Under the pieces are notes generated by a model, which was not told the DNA's origin, made no database searches, and saw only the letters and a program-made list of their open reading frames with translations. Source: an uncultured Rhodospirillales bacterium (GTDB lineage Bacteria > Pseudomonadota > Alphaproteobacteria > ATCC43930 > CGMCC-115725). From it: a stretch of DNA of 64,000 bases. Positions 44,281-54,079 of this stretch are shown piece after piece (the stretch's first letter is position 1; every line of letters starts with the position of its first letter). Location: assembly GCA_903822185.1 (NCBI GenBank), contig CAIJOA010000028.1, positions 1 through 64,000 on the forward strand, given 5' to 3'. Made by a program: the position numbers and the translations under genes.

Positions 44281-47200
44281 CTACTCCGCCGCTTCGCGAT
44301 AGCCGATCTGCTTGAGGCAATGGTCGATCCATTGCGCGCCGAGCTTTTCTTCAAGGCTGTTCTGCGTGAGCCGTTCGCGCAGGCAGGAGAAATCGACGCG
44401 GTCGAGTGCCTGGTCCTGGTTGAAGCAGGTGAAGACCACGGTCTCTTCGCCGGTGACGGGGTCCTTCTGCGTCTGAAGACACTGGGCGCAGATTTCCTTC
44501 ATCATGCATTGCATCGGCGAGTTGATCGACGCGACCGCATGATGACCGGGCTTTAGATGCGGCTTCAATACGCCGTCTCGCGCATTGGCGACTGCGCGCA
44601 TCATGCCATCAGAACCGATGACGACGAGGCGATCGACGGTGTTGAGCGGCATCGGCTGCGGCCCGAACTTGCCTTCGTTATAGGCCAGCATCGCTTCGAC
44701 GATATTGCCGACAAACGCTTTGTCCTGCGGCCGTGACGGGGTGAAGCCCGGCGCTGTATCCGAGCACCAGACAACCCAATCGGCCGCCGCTTCGATCTCG
44801 GGAACTTTGTAACGATCCTCCGGCTTCTTGTAGCCGGCGAAATAAAGCACCTTCGATCCCGCCGCACGCGCCGCAGCACCGATCGACAGCAACACGGCAT
44901 TGCCGAGACCACCGCCCAGCAACACGACGTTCTCGCCACCGGGCGTTTCCGTCGGCGCGCCGGTCGGTCCCATCAGCACGACGGGCTCGCCCGGTTTCAG
45001 AATCGAGCAAAGATCGGACGAACCGCCCATCTCGAGCACGATGGTCGAGAGCAAACCTTTTTCGCGATCGACGGTCGCGCCGGTTAGCGCAAGGCCTTCC
45101 ATGGCGAGGATGGTGCCGCCGGCGCGCGGCGCCTGAGTTTCGTAATTCTGCAAGCGATAGAACTGGCCAGGATTGAACGCGCGCGCCGCGATCGGCGCGC
45201 GGACGATCACCTCGACGATCTTCGGCGCAAGCTCGACAACCGCATGAACGCGCGGCCGAAGTTCGTCATCGAGGCGCGCGATCAACGCTGCGGGGCTCGG
45301 CTGTTCCGGCTTGCGGGTCGCGAGCGCGCGGCTGACGACCGGATAGCCTTGCTTGGCGCTGCCCATGGCCTTCACGACATTGCCGGCGAACGACGGATGG
45401 AGATCGCCGAAGAAGCTGATCATCCGGCCATCGGGCTGATGGTTCATCAGCACATCGACTTTACTGGGCTTCGCGACGCGTTCCGGCTTCACCTTGTTGC
45501 CGTCTTCGTCATAAGCCTGGAAGTACCGGCCATCGATTTCGACCTGCGAATCTTCGCGGCCCAGCACCGTGTTCGGCTGCGTGCCGGCGGCGACGAGGAT
45601 CGTGCGCGCCTTGAGGCTGACGCGCTCGTTGGTGGCGATGATCTTACCGGTCTCGGCATTCACTTCGTGCGCGATCAGCGTGATCGATTCCGCATGGCCG
45701 AAGCGATCGACCTCGACCGCTTCCGGTGCCAGACATTCGGAGAAGCGAATACCTTCTTCCATCGCCTTGGCCACTTCCTCGTGATTGAGGGTGTAGCTAG
45801 GCGCATCGATCAAGCGGCGGCGATAGGCCATCGTGACCCCGCCCCAGGCATCCATCAACTTGGCGAGGCGCGGCTTGCGGCCTTCGCGTGCTGCCGTCGC
45901 GCGTTCCTCGCGGAAAGCTTTGGCATGGGCGATGAAGTCGGTCGCGACTTCGATATCTTCTTCGCGCCAGGTCGAACGCACGGCGGCTTCACCGCGCGCG
46001 GCAACGAGTGTTTCGTAGCGGCTGAGAAATTTCTCGACCTGAACCGGATAATAGGCGAGCGATTCCGTCGCCGTATCGATCGCGGTCAGACCGCCGCCGA
46101 TGACGACGATCGGCAAACGCACGGTCAGATTGGCGAGGCTCGATTTCTTGGCGGCGCCGGTCAATTGCAGCGCCATCAGGAAGTCCGACGCCTGACGCAC
46201 GCCGCGTGCAAGGCCGTTCTTCATTGGCACGATGGTCGGCTTGCCCGCACCGGCGCACAGCGCGATGTGATCGAAGCCGAGATTGAACGCGTCGTCGATC
46301 GTGATGGTCCCGCCGAAGCGTACGCCGTCGTAGAGCGCGAATTGCGCGCGACGGTCGATCAGCAGCCGGATGACTTTAAGAAAATTTTTGTTCCAGCGAA
46401 CCGTGATGCCGTATTCGGCGACACCACCGAAGCCCGCCAACACGCGGTCGTCGAGATCTTCCCACAAATCTTCGACGTTATGGATCGGACCGAAGCTCTT
46501 GCCTGAAAGACCGTCCGGCAAGGGCTCGATCTTCAAACCGTCGATGGCGACGACATGATGGCCGTCATTCATCAGATGATGCGACAGGGTGAAACCCGAC
46601 GGTCCCATACCGACGACCAGCACCTTGTAGCCGGTTTCCGGCTTCGGCAGCGGGCGTTTGAGATCGAGCGGGTTCCAACGCGTCAGCAACGAATAGACCT
46701 CGAAGCCCCACGGCAATCCGAGCACGTCTTTCAATGTGCGTGTCTCGACCTGCGGAATATCGACCGGGTCCTGCTTTTGATAGATGCAGGCCTTCATGCA
46801 GTCGTTGCAGATACGATGACCGGTCGCAGCCATCATCGGATTGTCGATCGCGGCAATCGCCATCGCGCCGAGGCTGTAGCCGCGCGACTTCACCAGATTC
46901 ATCTCGGAGATTTTTTCTTCGAGCGGACAGCCGTTGAGCGTCACGCCGAAGGCAGAACCCTGGAAGCCGCCGGACTTCTTGTCCTTCAAACCGCGCGAGC
47001 AGCTGTCCTTGCCCTGGTTGTGGCACCAGATGCAGTAGTTCGCATGATCGAGCGCCCCGGCAAGGTCGGTGCCTTGGTCGGTGAGGCTAAAGCCCTCGCG
47101 ATAACGATGATCATGTTCAGGAAGGCGCAGCATCGTGACGCCCTGATCGACGATGGTTTCGACCGGGACGAGATGCTGCATGTCGAGACGATGCGGCACC

Positions 47201-47763
47201 TTGAACAACAGGCCGGCGTGATGCACTGCCTTGCCGGCCGGCGACAAAGTCGCCCAGGTCGCATAGCGCGATGCTTCGTCCAAGGCCTCGGCATGGTCCG
47301 CCTCGGCTTCGAGCCATTTTGAAACATGGCGCGCAAAGCTGATCTCGGTCAGCGCTTCGCCGAAACGTTTTTCGAGCGACGCCTTGAGAGCGACCGCGTC
47401 AATCTCCGCGGCTCTTTCGGGTGTCTGGCCTTTCACCGCACGTCGCTGCACGAAAAGGCGCTTCACGGTGTAGAGTGGCGCGAGGGCGTCGTGCTTTTCC
47501 TGCAGCGCCTTGACCTCGGCGCTGATGCCGAACAGCGCGCCGACGAAGTCTTCGACGTGCGGGGCAATATCGACGATCAGATCGGATTCGTCCTTATCGG
47601 CCAGATCGCCGGGTTTGGCGCGGCCGGCGGCCAGACGATTGAACAGCGCGACATCCGCCGCCTGCAGATGCGCCATGAAGGCGGCATCGAGGCGGACGAG
47701 ACCGTCGCGCTGATAAAGATCGGAGAACGCCAAACCGTGCTGTAACTGCAAATCGACCATCAT
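44281..47763 (-). CDS. Nfn-like fusion flavoprotein: Fe-S/GltD-type oxidoreductase plus PyrK-type reductase
   Basis: A 1160-residue protein with several domains. Residues 1-230 are helical and unfamiliar. Cys244, 247, 255 and 279, then Cys319, 322 and 326 (CIWCHNQGKDSC, CNDCMKAC) look like Fe-S ligands of a GltD-type N-domain. Residues about 380-840 are a two-dinucleotide-site flavoprotein (VLVVGMGPSG at 381 and IVVIGGGLTAID at 552). From about 850 a ferredoxin-NADP reductase-like module follows (FNPGQFYRLQN, ENVVLLGGGLGNAVLL), ending in Cys-rich CMMKEICAQC and VFTCFN, the 2Fe-2S site of PyrK-like proteins. This equals NfnL joined to NfnS. NAD(P)H-linked electron transfer is therefore likely; electron bifurcation is speculation. 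The ATG pair at 47763/47760 makes the start slightly uncertain. Confidence 0.8.
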   Translation of the reverse strand: MMVDLQLQHGLAFSDLYQRDGLVRLDAAFMAHLQAADVALFNRLAAGRAKPGDLADKDESDLIVDIAPHVEDFVGALFGISAEVKALQEKHDALAPLYTVKRLFVQRRAVKGQTPERAAEIDAVALKASLEKRFGEALTEISFARHVSKWLEAEADHAEALDEASRYATWATLSPAGKAVHHAGLLFKVPHRLDMQHLVPVETIVDQGVTMLRLPEHDHRYREGFSLTDQGTDLAGALDHANYCIWCHNQGKDSCSRGLKDKKSGGFQGSAFGVTLNGCPLEEKISEMNLVKSRGYSLGAMAIAAIDNPMMAATGHRICNDCMKACIYQKQDPVDIPQVETRTLKDVLGLPWGFEVYSLLTRWNPLDLKRPLPKPETGYKVLVVGMGPSGFTLSHHLMNDGHHVVAIDGLKIEPLPDGLSGKSFGPIHNVEDLWEDLDDRVLAGFGGVAEYGITVRWNKNFLKVIRLLIDRRAQFALYDGVRFGGTITIDDAFNLGFDHIALCAGAGKPTIVPMKNGLARGVRQASDFLMALQLTGAAKKSSLANLTVRLPIVVIGGGLTAIDTATESLAYYPVQVEKFLSRYETLVAARGEAAVRSTWREEDIEVATDFIAHAKAFREERATAAREGRKPRLAKLMDAWGGVTMAYRRRLIDAPSYTLNHEEVAKAMEEGIRFSECLAPEAVEVDRFGHAESITLIAHEVNAETGKIIATNERVSLKARTILVAAGTQPNTVLGREDSQVEIDGRYFQAYDEDGNKVKPERVAKPSKVDVLMNHQPDGRMISFFGDLHPSFAGNVVKAMGSAKQGYPVVSRALATRKPEQPSPAALIARLDDELRPRVHAVVELAPKIVEVIVRAPIAARAFNPGQFYRLQNYETQAPRAGGTILAMEGLALTGATVDREKGLLSTIVLEMGGSSDLCSILKPGEPVVLMGPTGAPTETPGGENVVLLGGGLGNAVLLSIGAAARAAGSKVLYFAGYKKPEDRYKVPEIEAAADWVVWCSDTAPGFTPSRPQDKAFVGNIVEAMLAYNEGKFGPQPMPLNTVDRLVVIGSDGMMRAVANARDGVLKPHLKPGHHAVASINSPMQCMMKEICAQCLQTQKDPVTGEETVVFTCFNQDQALDRVDFSCLRERLTQNSLEEKLGAQWIDHCLKQIGYREAAE

Positions 47764-47918
47764 CCACCATCGCAGCGAATCCCTTGGACTCGCCCCTTAT
47801 TCCCTTAATTTTCTTGGGGAATCTTGTTTATACCCGGTAAGACGTTTGTATTACCGAAGCGTCTCCCGCCTGCCAAGCGGCACTTTGTCCCGGCCGGTAT
47901 GTGCGGGTCACGCCTCGA

Positions 47919-49499
47919 TTAATAACCGAGGGCGCAGCCGTCTTTGCGGGGGTCCGACCCGCCGACCAAGCAGCCGCCGTCCCGGTCGATCCAGATCGCT
48001 TGAGCCCCGCCTAGGGCCCCGGCGCGGGCAACCCGATGCCCCCGCGCCTTGAGATCGTCGGCGATGTCGTCCGGAATCGTGCTCTCGAGGGCCAGCAGCC
48101 CGTCCATGGCAAAGGTGCGCGGCGCTTCGATCGCCGATTGCGGGTCGTAGCCCAGATCGATCATGTGCATCAGCAGATGGGCATGGCCGACGGCCTGATA
48201 CTGCCCACCCATGACGCCGAACGACATCACCGCCTCGCCGTTCTCGACCAGCATGCCCGGAATGATGGTGTGCATGGGCCGCTTACCCGGACCGATCGCA
48301 TTCGGATGATGGGGATCAAGATTAAAGCTGATCGCCCGGTTGTGCAGCAGCACGCCGCAATCCGGCACGAGGATGCCGCTGCCGAAATCCTGGAACAGCG
48401 AGTTGATGAACGAGATCGCGTTGCCGTCACGATCGACGATCGAGAAATAGACCGTGTCCTTATGGACCTCGCCGTCCCACAGCGTCGGCTTGCCGGCGCG
48501 ATCCAGTTCGATCTTGTCGCGGACCGCGTCGGCGTAAGATTCCGATAAGTATTTTTTGATGTCGATCTTCATTGCGCGCGGATCGCCGAAATGCGCATCA
48601 CGCTCGGCATAGACGGCCTTCGTTGCTTCCGCGAGGAGATGAATCCGGTCGGCTTCTTCCAGACGCTCGTCATCGAGATCGTAGCCCGACAGAACGCGCA
48701 GCAGCATCAACGCGGCAAGGCCCTGTCCGTTCGGCGGACATTCGAACACATCGTAGCCGCGATAATCGGTCGAGATCGGCGTGACGTATTCCGCTTTCTG
48801 ATTGGCAAAATCTTCCAGCGTGTGAAGACCGCCCAGTCGGTTCAGCTTGGCGACGATCTCCTGCGCCACGTCGCCTTCATAGAAACCGGCGCGGCCTTCG
48901 CGCGCGATCTTCCGCAGCGTCTTCGCCAAGGCCGGTTGACGCAAGCGTTGGCCAAGAGCGATTGGCTCGCCATTCGGGGCGAACACTTTCGCCAAATCGG
49001 CGTCATGCAAAAGCTTATCGGCGGCTTCGGCGAAATCGTGCGCCACGCGTGGCGTCAGGGCGGTACCCTCTTCGGCAAACTTAATCGCCGGGGCGAAGAG
49101 TTCGGTGAGGTCCTTGCTGCCGTGATCGGCATGGATGCGGCACCACGCGTCGATCGCACCCGGCACGCTGACCGCATGCGGCGTCTCGGCGCCGATGGCG
49201 CGAATCTTGTTGTCCTGATACCAGCCGACCGTCGCCTTTTGCGGCGCACAGCCCGAGCCGTTGAGCGCGATCGGCAGTTTGCCGTTCTTGGCGTAAAGGA
49301 CGAAGCAATCCCCGCCGATCCCGGTCATATGCGGCTCGACCACACAGAGGACGGCGATGGTCGCGATGGCCGCATCGACGGCGTTGCCGCCGGCCCTCAG
49401 AATATCCAGCGCCGTCAGGGTGGCGAGCGGATGCGAGGTGGCCGCCATGGCATTGGCGGCGATCGCGGCGGAACGGTTCGGTTGGGCAAAATCGCGCAT
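47919..49499 (-). CDS. ggt: Gamma-glutamyltransferase family protein
   Basis: A 526-residue Ntn-hydrolase. Self-cleavage is expected before Thr349 in [19 protein letters not shown], freeing the small subunit; the small subunit also carries [26 protein letters not shown]. The N-terminal part shows [29 protein letters not shown]. There is no signal peptide, so it looks cytoplasmic, unlike the periplasmic glutathione-degrading Ggt; the family also includes cephalosporin and oxamate-type amidases. GAGGGGACACCC precedes the ATG. The 155 bases to the fused flavoprotein downstream hold no frame that I trust. Confidence 0.9.
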   Translation of the reverse strand: MRDFAQPNRSAAIAANAMAATSHPLATLTALDILRAGGNAVDAAIATIAVLCVVEPHMTGIGGDCFVLYAKNGKLPIALNGSGCAPQKATVGWYQDNKIRAIGAETPHAVSVPGAIDAWCRIHADHGSKDLTELFAPAIKFAEEGTALTPRVAHDFAEAADKLLHDADLAKVFAPNGEPIALGQRLRQPALAKTLRKIAREGRAGFYEGDVAQEIVAKLNRLGGLHTLEDFANQKAEYVTPISTDYRGYDVFECPPNGQGLAALMLLRVLSGYDLDDERLEEADRIHLLAEATKAVYAERDAHFGDPRAMKIDIKKYLSESYADAVRDKIELDRAGKPTLWDGEVHKDTVYFSIVDRDGNAISFINSLFQDFGSGILVPDCGVLLHNRAISFNLDPHHPNAIGPGKRPMHTIIPGMLVENGEAVMSFGVMGGQYQAVGHAHLLMHMIDLGYDPQSAIEAPRTFAMDGLLALESTIPDDIADDLKARGHRVARAGALGGAQAIWIDRDGGCLVGGSDPRKDGCALGY

Positions 49500-49593
49500 G
49501 GGTGTCCCCTCGTTTATGCTTATTCCATATCGCTTGTCGGCGGCCCGTGCATTGCCTAATTTCTAGGAATAATCAGGAAAACGAGGATTTCCC

Positions 49594-50790
49594 ATGCTCG
49601 ACGCGTACATCTATGACGGCCTGCGGACCCCGATCGGCCGGCATGCGGGTGGCCTTTCTTCGGTCCGTCCCGACGACCTGCTCGCGGGCGTGATCAAGGA
49701 ACTCGTCGGGCGTAATCCTTTCAAGAATTTCGAAGACACCATTGTCGGCTGTACCAACCAAGCCGGTGAAGATGCCCGCAACGTCGCGCGGCATGCGCTA
49801 TTGCTGGCCGGCGTCCCGGTCGAAACCGGCGGCATGACCGTCAACCGCCTGTGCGGCAGCGGCCTCGCCGCCGTCATCGATACGGCGCGTGCCGCCTCGA
49901 CCGGCATGGGCGAGATTTTCATCGCCGGCGGCGTCGAGAGCATGAGCCGCGCGCCCTTCGTCATGGCCAAGTCTGAGACCCCGTTCCAACGCGAATACCG
50001 CATGTTCGATTCGACCATCGGCGCCCGCTTTCCGAACCCGAAGATCGAAAAGGCCTTCGGCGCGGACACCATGGCAGAGACCGCCGACAACGTCGCCAGC
50101 GACAACAAGATCACCCGCGAAGAAGCCGACCGCTTCGCCGCCTGGTCACAGGAGAAATACGCCAAGGCGAAAGCCGCTGGTTTCTACGACAAGGAAATCA
50201 GCGCTGTTATCGTCCCCGGCAAGAAGGGCGCGACCACGACCGTCAGCGCGGACGAGCACCCCCGTCCCGAATCGACGATGGAAAAGCTCGCTGCCTTGAA
50301 GGCACTCAATCCAAACGGCGTCACCACGGCCGGCAACGCCTCGGGCATCAATGACGGCGCCGCCGCGCTGATCGTCGGCACCAAGGCCGCCGGCGACAAA
50401 GCAGGCGTGAAGCCGCTGTCGCGCATCGTCTCCGCCGCCATCGCCGGCGTGCCGCCGCGTGTCATGGGCATCGGCCCGGTTCCTGCCTCGCAGAAGGCGC
50501 TGGAACGCGCCGGCCTTACCTTGAAGGACATGGATGTCCTCGAACTCAACGAAGCCTTCGCCAGCCAGGTTCTCGGTTGCCTGCGGCTGATGAAGCTCGA
50601 CCTCAATGACGACCGCATCAATCCGAACGGCGGCGCCATCGCCATCGGCCATCCGCTCGGCGCGTCCGGCGCACGCCTTGCTTTGACCGCGACCCGTCAG
50701 TTGCATCGCACCGGCGGCCGTTACGCGTTGGTCACGATGTGCATCGGCGTCGGGCAAGGCATCGCAGCGGTGATCGAGCGCGTGGCGTGA
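49594..50790 (+). CDS. pcaF: Acetyl-CoA acyltransferase, 3-oxoadipyl-CoA thiolase type
   Basis: A 398-residue degradative thiolase. Cys87 in NRLCGSG is the acyl-carrying residue, His353 in IGHPLGASGAR and Cys383 in TMCIGVGQG are the base and second Cys. The N-terminal run (DGLRTPIGRHAGGLSSVR, GCTNQAGEDARNVAR, GGVESMSRAPFVM) is close to PcaF, which splits 3-oxoadipyl-CoA into succinyl-CoA and acetyl-CoA. A PcaIJ-type CoA-transferase lies 0.6 kb further on the other strand, supporting this. General beta-oxidation thiolases of the same family cannot be excluded. Confidence 0.88.
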   Translation: MLDAYIYDGLRTPIGRHAGGLSSVRPDDLLAGVIKELVGRNPFKNFEDTIVGCTNQAGEDARNVARHALLLAGVPVETGGMTVNRLCGSGLAAVIDTARAASTGMGEIFIAGGVESMSRAPFVMAKSETPFQREYRMFDSTIGARFPNPKIEKAFGADTMAETADNVASDNKITREEADRFAAWSQEKYAKAKAAGFYDKEISAVIVPGKKGATTTVSADEHPRPESTMEKLAALKALNPNGVTTAGNASGINDGAAALIVGTKAAGDKAGVKPLSRIVSAAIAGVPPRVMGIGPVPASQKALERAGLTLKDMDVLELNEAFASQVLGCLRLMKLDLNDDRINPNGGAIAIGHPLGASGARLALTATRQLHRTGGRYALVTMCIGVGQGIAAVIERVA

Positions 50791-51236
50791 GTTCTGCCGA
50801 CGAAACCGGCCCGTCGCCGTTCGAGCGCGGCGCCTACAAGCTCTGGTCGAAAGAACACGTCCGCTTCAGCGACACGGACATCAACGGGCATGTCAATCAT
50901 GCCGTGTTCGTTATCTATTTCGAATCGGGTCGCGTGCAAATTACGCGCGACCCGCAATTCGATCTCATCGAAGACGGCTGTAACTTCAACGTCGTCCGCA
51001 TCGAACTCGATTACAAAGCCGAGCTTCGCTTTCCCGGCAACATCGACATCGGCCTGCGCGGCATCAAATACGGCCGCACCTCGTTCCGCATCGGCCACGG
51101 CATCTTCCAGGGCGACAAATGCCTTTGCACCGAAGAAGCCGTGCTGGTCTATATGGACCGCGCCACGCGTAAGCCGCGGCCGCTGTCCGAGAAGCTGATC
51201 GCCTGGCTGAAAGATAACGGCGCGACGGCGAACTGA
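50787..51236 (+). CDS. Acyl-CoA thioesterase (4HBT hot-dog family)
   Basis: A 149-residue hot-dog fold protein. The motif FSDTDINGHVNHAVFVIYFESGR is that of 4-hydroxybenzoyl-CoA-type thioesterases, with the catalytic Asp in the D-x-x-G-H-V-N pattern. The start is GTG 50787, overlapping the thiolase stop as GTGA, so the pair is translationally coupled. Coupling with a thiolase suggests it trims dead-end or excess acyl-CoA from the same pathway. Confidence 0.9.
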   Translation: MSSADETGPSPFERGAYKLWSKEHVRFSDTDINGHVNHAVFVIYFESGRVQITRDPQFDLIEDGCNFNVVRIELDYKAELRFPGNIDIGLRGIKYGRTSFRIGHGIFQGDKCLCTEEAVLVYMDRATRKPRPLSEKLIAWLKDNGATAN

Positions 51237-51248
51237 TTGCACGAATAA

Positions 51249-51351
51249 CACGAGCCCTTCGACAGGCTCAGGGTGAGGATAAATTTCGCGCGGCATCGAT
51301 AAACGCAGCGCACCTCCATCACCTCACCCTGAGCCTGTCGAAGGGCTCGTG
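51249..51351. repeat. REPIN-like inverted repeat (30-base arms, 43-base spacer)
   Basis: Perfect 30-base arms at 51249-51278 and 51322-51351, of the widespread GCCCTTCGACAGGCTCAGGG type, enclose 43 bases. The inner ends carry GGTGAGG/CCTCACC. It lies between the convergent thioesterase and CoA-transferase genes. Arm length, spacer length and position match the element at 38615, though the arm sequence differs. Confidence 0.85.
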
Positions 51352-51367
51352 GTGAGAATGCAACGGC

Positions 51368-52039
51368 CTACATTTCCGGCGCGACGATCATCTTCCAATC
51401 GCTGGCCAGTACCAACTTTGGCTCCGTGACCTTCTGCAGTCCCGCCAAATCCAATCCTTCAACGATCTCCCGCACCGCCACGCCATCCGGCGTGATGTCG
51501 AGCACAGCCATGTTCGTATAAATCCGCGTTACGCAGCCGCTCGCCGTTAGCGGCAAGCTGCACGTCTCGCGAATACGCGGCGAGCCATCCTTCGCGTTAT
51601 GTTCCATCAACGCCCAGACCCGCTTCGCACCTGCTGCCAGATCCATCGCGCCACCGACACCGGGGGCGAGTGTGTCGCTATCGGTGGTCCAATTGGCGAG
51701 ATCGCCTTTGGCCGAAACCTCGTAAGCGCCCATGATCGACAAATCGACATGGCCGCCACGGATCATCACGAAGGCTTCATTGTGATGAAAAAAAGATCCC
51801 CCGGGGACCAGCGTCGTTAGCCCCCTGCCCGCATTGATCAGGTCGGGGTCTTCTTCGCCGGGCTTGGGCGCGCCGCCCATGCCGAGGATGCCGTTCTCGC
51901 TATGAAATATGATTTCGCGCCCGTCGGGAATGTAATCCGACACCATCGTTGGCATGCCGATACCGAGATTGATGTACCAACCTTCGACGATGTCGCGCGC
52001 GGCACACCAGGCCATCTGACGGCGGGTCAGCGGTTTCAT
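51368..52039 (-). CDS. pcaJ: 3-oxoacid CoA-transferase subunit B (PcaJ/ScoB type)
   Basis: A 223-residue family I CoA-transferase beta subunit. The catalytic Glu48 sits in HSENGILGMGG; LVPGGSFFHHNEAFVMIRGGHVD and GGAMDLAAGAKRVWA are family stretches. It forms the active enzyme with the alpha subunit encoded just upstream (ATGA overlap), transferring CoA from succinyl-CoA to a 3-oxoacid. Succinyl-CoA:3-oxoadipate or acetoacetate are both possible; the nearby PcaF-like thiolase favours oxoadipate. Confidence 0.93.
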   Translation of the reverse strand: MKPLTRRQMAWCAARDIVEGWYINLGIGMPTMVSDYIPDGREIIFHSENGILGMGGAPKPGEEDPDLINAGRGLTTLVPGGSFFHHNEAFVMIRGGHVDLSIMGAYEVSAKGDLANWTTDSDTLAPGVGGAMDLAAGAKRVWALMEHNAKDGSPRIRETCSLPLTASGCVTRIYTNMAVLDITPDGVAVREIVEGLDLAGLQKVTEPKLVLASDWKMIVAPEM

Positions 52040-52698
52040 GGCGACACCACAAGGCGATCCACATAGATGCCGGGTGTCGCGATCGCTTCCGGATCGAGCG
52101 TACCGAGATCGACGAGTTCCGCGATTTGCGCAACGGTCACTTTCCCCGCCGTCGCCATCACCGGATTGAAGTTACGGGCCGCTTTACGATAGATCAGATT
52201 GCCCCAGCGATCGGCGCATTGCGCCATGATCAGGGCGAAATCGCCCGGCAGCGGTTTCTCGAAGATGTGTAATTGACCGTCGATCATACGGGTTTCCTTG
52301 CCCTCGGCCAGCCGGGTACCGGCGCCGGTTCGGGTAAAGAAACCGCCGATCCCGGCGCCCGCCGCGCGCATCCGTTCGGACATGGTTCCTTGCGGCACGA
52401 TCTCAAGCTCAAGCTTTTGCTCGCGATAAAGCTGATCGAAGACCACCGGGTCGCCGGACCGCGGATAGGAACAGATGAGCTTTCGTACCCGGCCCGACTT
52501 CAACAAACCCGCAACGCCGTTAACGCCGCTGCCGCCATTGTTGGAAACGACCGTCAGATCGCGGACATCGATCTCTGCCAAGGCGTCGATCAAGGCGCGC
52601 GGCTCTCCAGCCTTGCCGAAACCGCTGCACAGAATGACGTCGCCGTCTTTGACGCCGGCGAGCGCCGCCGCGAAGCTCTCGACACGTTTATCGATCAT
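52036..52698 (-). CDS. pcaI: 3-oxoacid CoA-transferase subunit A (PcaI/ScoA type)
   Basis: A 220-residue alpha subunit. The CoA-binding loop is DVILCSGFGKAGEP, with the NNGGSGVNGVAGLLKSGRVRKLICSY region and PQGTMSERMRAAGAGIGGFFT following. The start at 52698 (MIDKRVESF) is chosen over a longer frame that runs into the PHA depolymerase gene. The two subunits overlap by four bases. Confidence 0.93.
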   Translation of the reverse strand: MIDKRVESFAAALAGVKDGDVILCSGFGKAGEPRALIDALAEIDVRDLTVVSNNGGSGVNGVAGLLKSGRVRKLICSYPRSGDPVVFDQLYREQKLELEIVPQGTMSERMRAAGAGIGGFFTRTGAGTRLAEGKETRMIDGQLHIFEKPLPGDFALIMAQCADRWGNLIYRKAARNFNPVMATAGKVTVAQIAELVDLGTLDPEAIATPGIYVDRLVVSP

Positions 52699-52738
52699 GG
52701 CAGTGAAGTCTTTCGCCGGTGGACCCGGCGAGTTTATC

Positions 52739-53956
52739 TCAATCCTTGCCGAGAACGAAATCACGCATGCGCGGGTAGATTTCGTTGCGCCAGCCGCGGC
52801 CGTTGAAAACACCGTAATGACCGACGCCCGGCTGGACGTAATGCCGCTTCTTCCCGTTCGACAGACCGGTCAGCAGCTCGTGCACCGCACTGGTTTGACC
52901 CACGGCGCAGATATCGTCCTTCTCGCCCTCGATCGCATAAACCGACGTGTTTTCGATGGCGCCCGGATCGACCTTAACGCCATGCGACACGAATTCGCCC
53001 CGGGCCAAGGCCTGGCGATGAAAGACGCGGTCGATCGTCTGCAGGTAAAAATCCGCGGGCAGATCCATCACGGCTGTGTATTCGTCGTAAAACTTCTTGG
53101 TCGCTTCAGCGCTATCGCCATCGCCGGCAACGAGGTGCTTAAAGAGATCGACATGGGCCGTGACGTGCCGGTCGAGATTCATGCTCATGAAACCAGCAAG
53201 CTGCAGAAAGCCCGGATAGACGCGCCGCAACGCACCGGCATAGCGCAGTGGCACGGTATCGATGACATGACGCTCCAGCCATTCGACCGAATGCGCTTCG
53301 GCAAAACGGCTTACCTTCGTCGGCGCAGCGCGTGTATCGATCGGGCCGCCCATCAAGGTAAGTGTCTTCGGCTGCATCGGATCATTGTCTTGCGCCAGCA
53401 ACGCCGTCGCCGCGAGAGCCGAGACGGCAGGCTGACACACCGCGAGCACATTGAGGTCGGGGCCAAGCGTGCGCATGAACTGCATTATCAGCGCGATATG
53501 ATCGTCGAGATCGAAACGGCCATTCAGCAGCGAGACGTTTCGCGCATTGGCCCAGTCGGTGACATAGACATCGTGATCTTGAAGCATCGTTGCGATCGTG
53601 CCGCGCAGCAACGTCGCAAAGTGACCCGAGAGCGGTGCGATGACCAGCATACGCGGCTGGACGACAGTCGTGTCTTTGCGGAAATGAAGCAGCGTGCAGA
53701 AGGGAGTGGTCTCGATCGCGACTTCTTCGACCGCCACCGGCTCGCCATTGACCATGACATGATCGAAACCGAAATCGGGGCGGAGATGCGACATGCCCGC
53801 GCGCGAAACCATCTCGCACGCCGCGGCAGCTTGACGCAGCAAAGGATGATCGCGAAAGGCCATCCAGGGATTGTTAAGAAATTCTTGTCCCGACCGTGCC
53901 AACGCGCGGAAAGGGGCGAAGGCATCGCTATGCGCCTGATAGGCTTGATAAAGCAT
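52739..53956 (-). CDS. phaZ: Intracellular polyhydroxyalkanoate depolymerase
   Basis: A 405-residue alpha/beta hydrolase that mobilises stored PHB to 3-hydroxybutyrate chains. The nucleophile is Cys174 in LAVCQPAVSA (the lipase-like box with Cys, as in PhaZ of Cupriavidus and alphaproteobacteria), with ALLAQDNDPMQPKTLTLMGGPID after it and His near the end in QPGVGHYGVFNGR. The N-terminal MLYQAYQAHSDAFAPFRALAR is typical. It is directly upstream of the pcaIJ-type genes; acetoacetate activation would fit PHB use equally well. Confidence 0.95.
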   Translation of the reverse strand: MLYQAYQAHSDAFAPFRALARSGQEFLNNPWMAFRDHPLLRQAAAACEMVSRAGMSHLRPDFGFDHVMVNGEPVAVEEVAIETTPFCTLLHFRKDTTVVQPRMLVIAPLSGHFATLLRGTIATMLQDHDVYVTDWANARNVSLLNGRFDLDDHIALIMQFMRTLGPDLNVLAVCQPAVSALAATALLAQDNDPMQPKTLTLMGGPIDTRAAPTKVSRFAEAHSVEWLERHVIDTVPLRYAGALRRVYPGFLQLAGFMSMNLDRHVTAHVDLFKHLVAGDGDSAEATKKFYDEYTAVMDLPADFYLQTIDRVFHRQALARGEFVSHGVKVDPGAIENTSVYAIEGEKDDICAVGQTSAVHELLTGLSNGKKRHYVQPGVGHYGVFNGRGWRNEIYPRMRDFVLGKD

Positions 53957-54079
53957 GCTGTCGTGCGTTCCTTGACCGCGGGTTCGGTTGCCGACCTACG
54001 GCCACCTATCCCCCACACTAACCCGGGGTCAATTTAGAACGCGCTAACGCCCATGCCAAATGCGAATCGGCCTGGGAAA

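Noticed and set aside
45244-46506. Open frame of 420 codons opposite the Nfn-like fusion gene
   Set aside because: The other strand carries clear Rossmann and Fe-S motifs over the same span.
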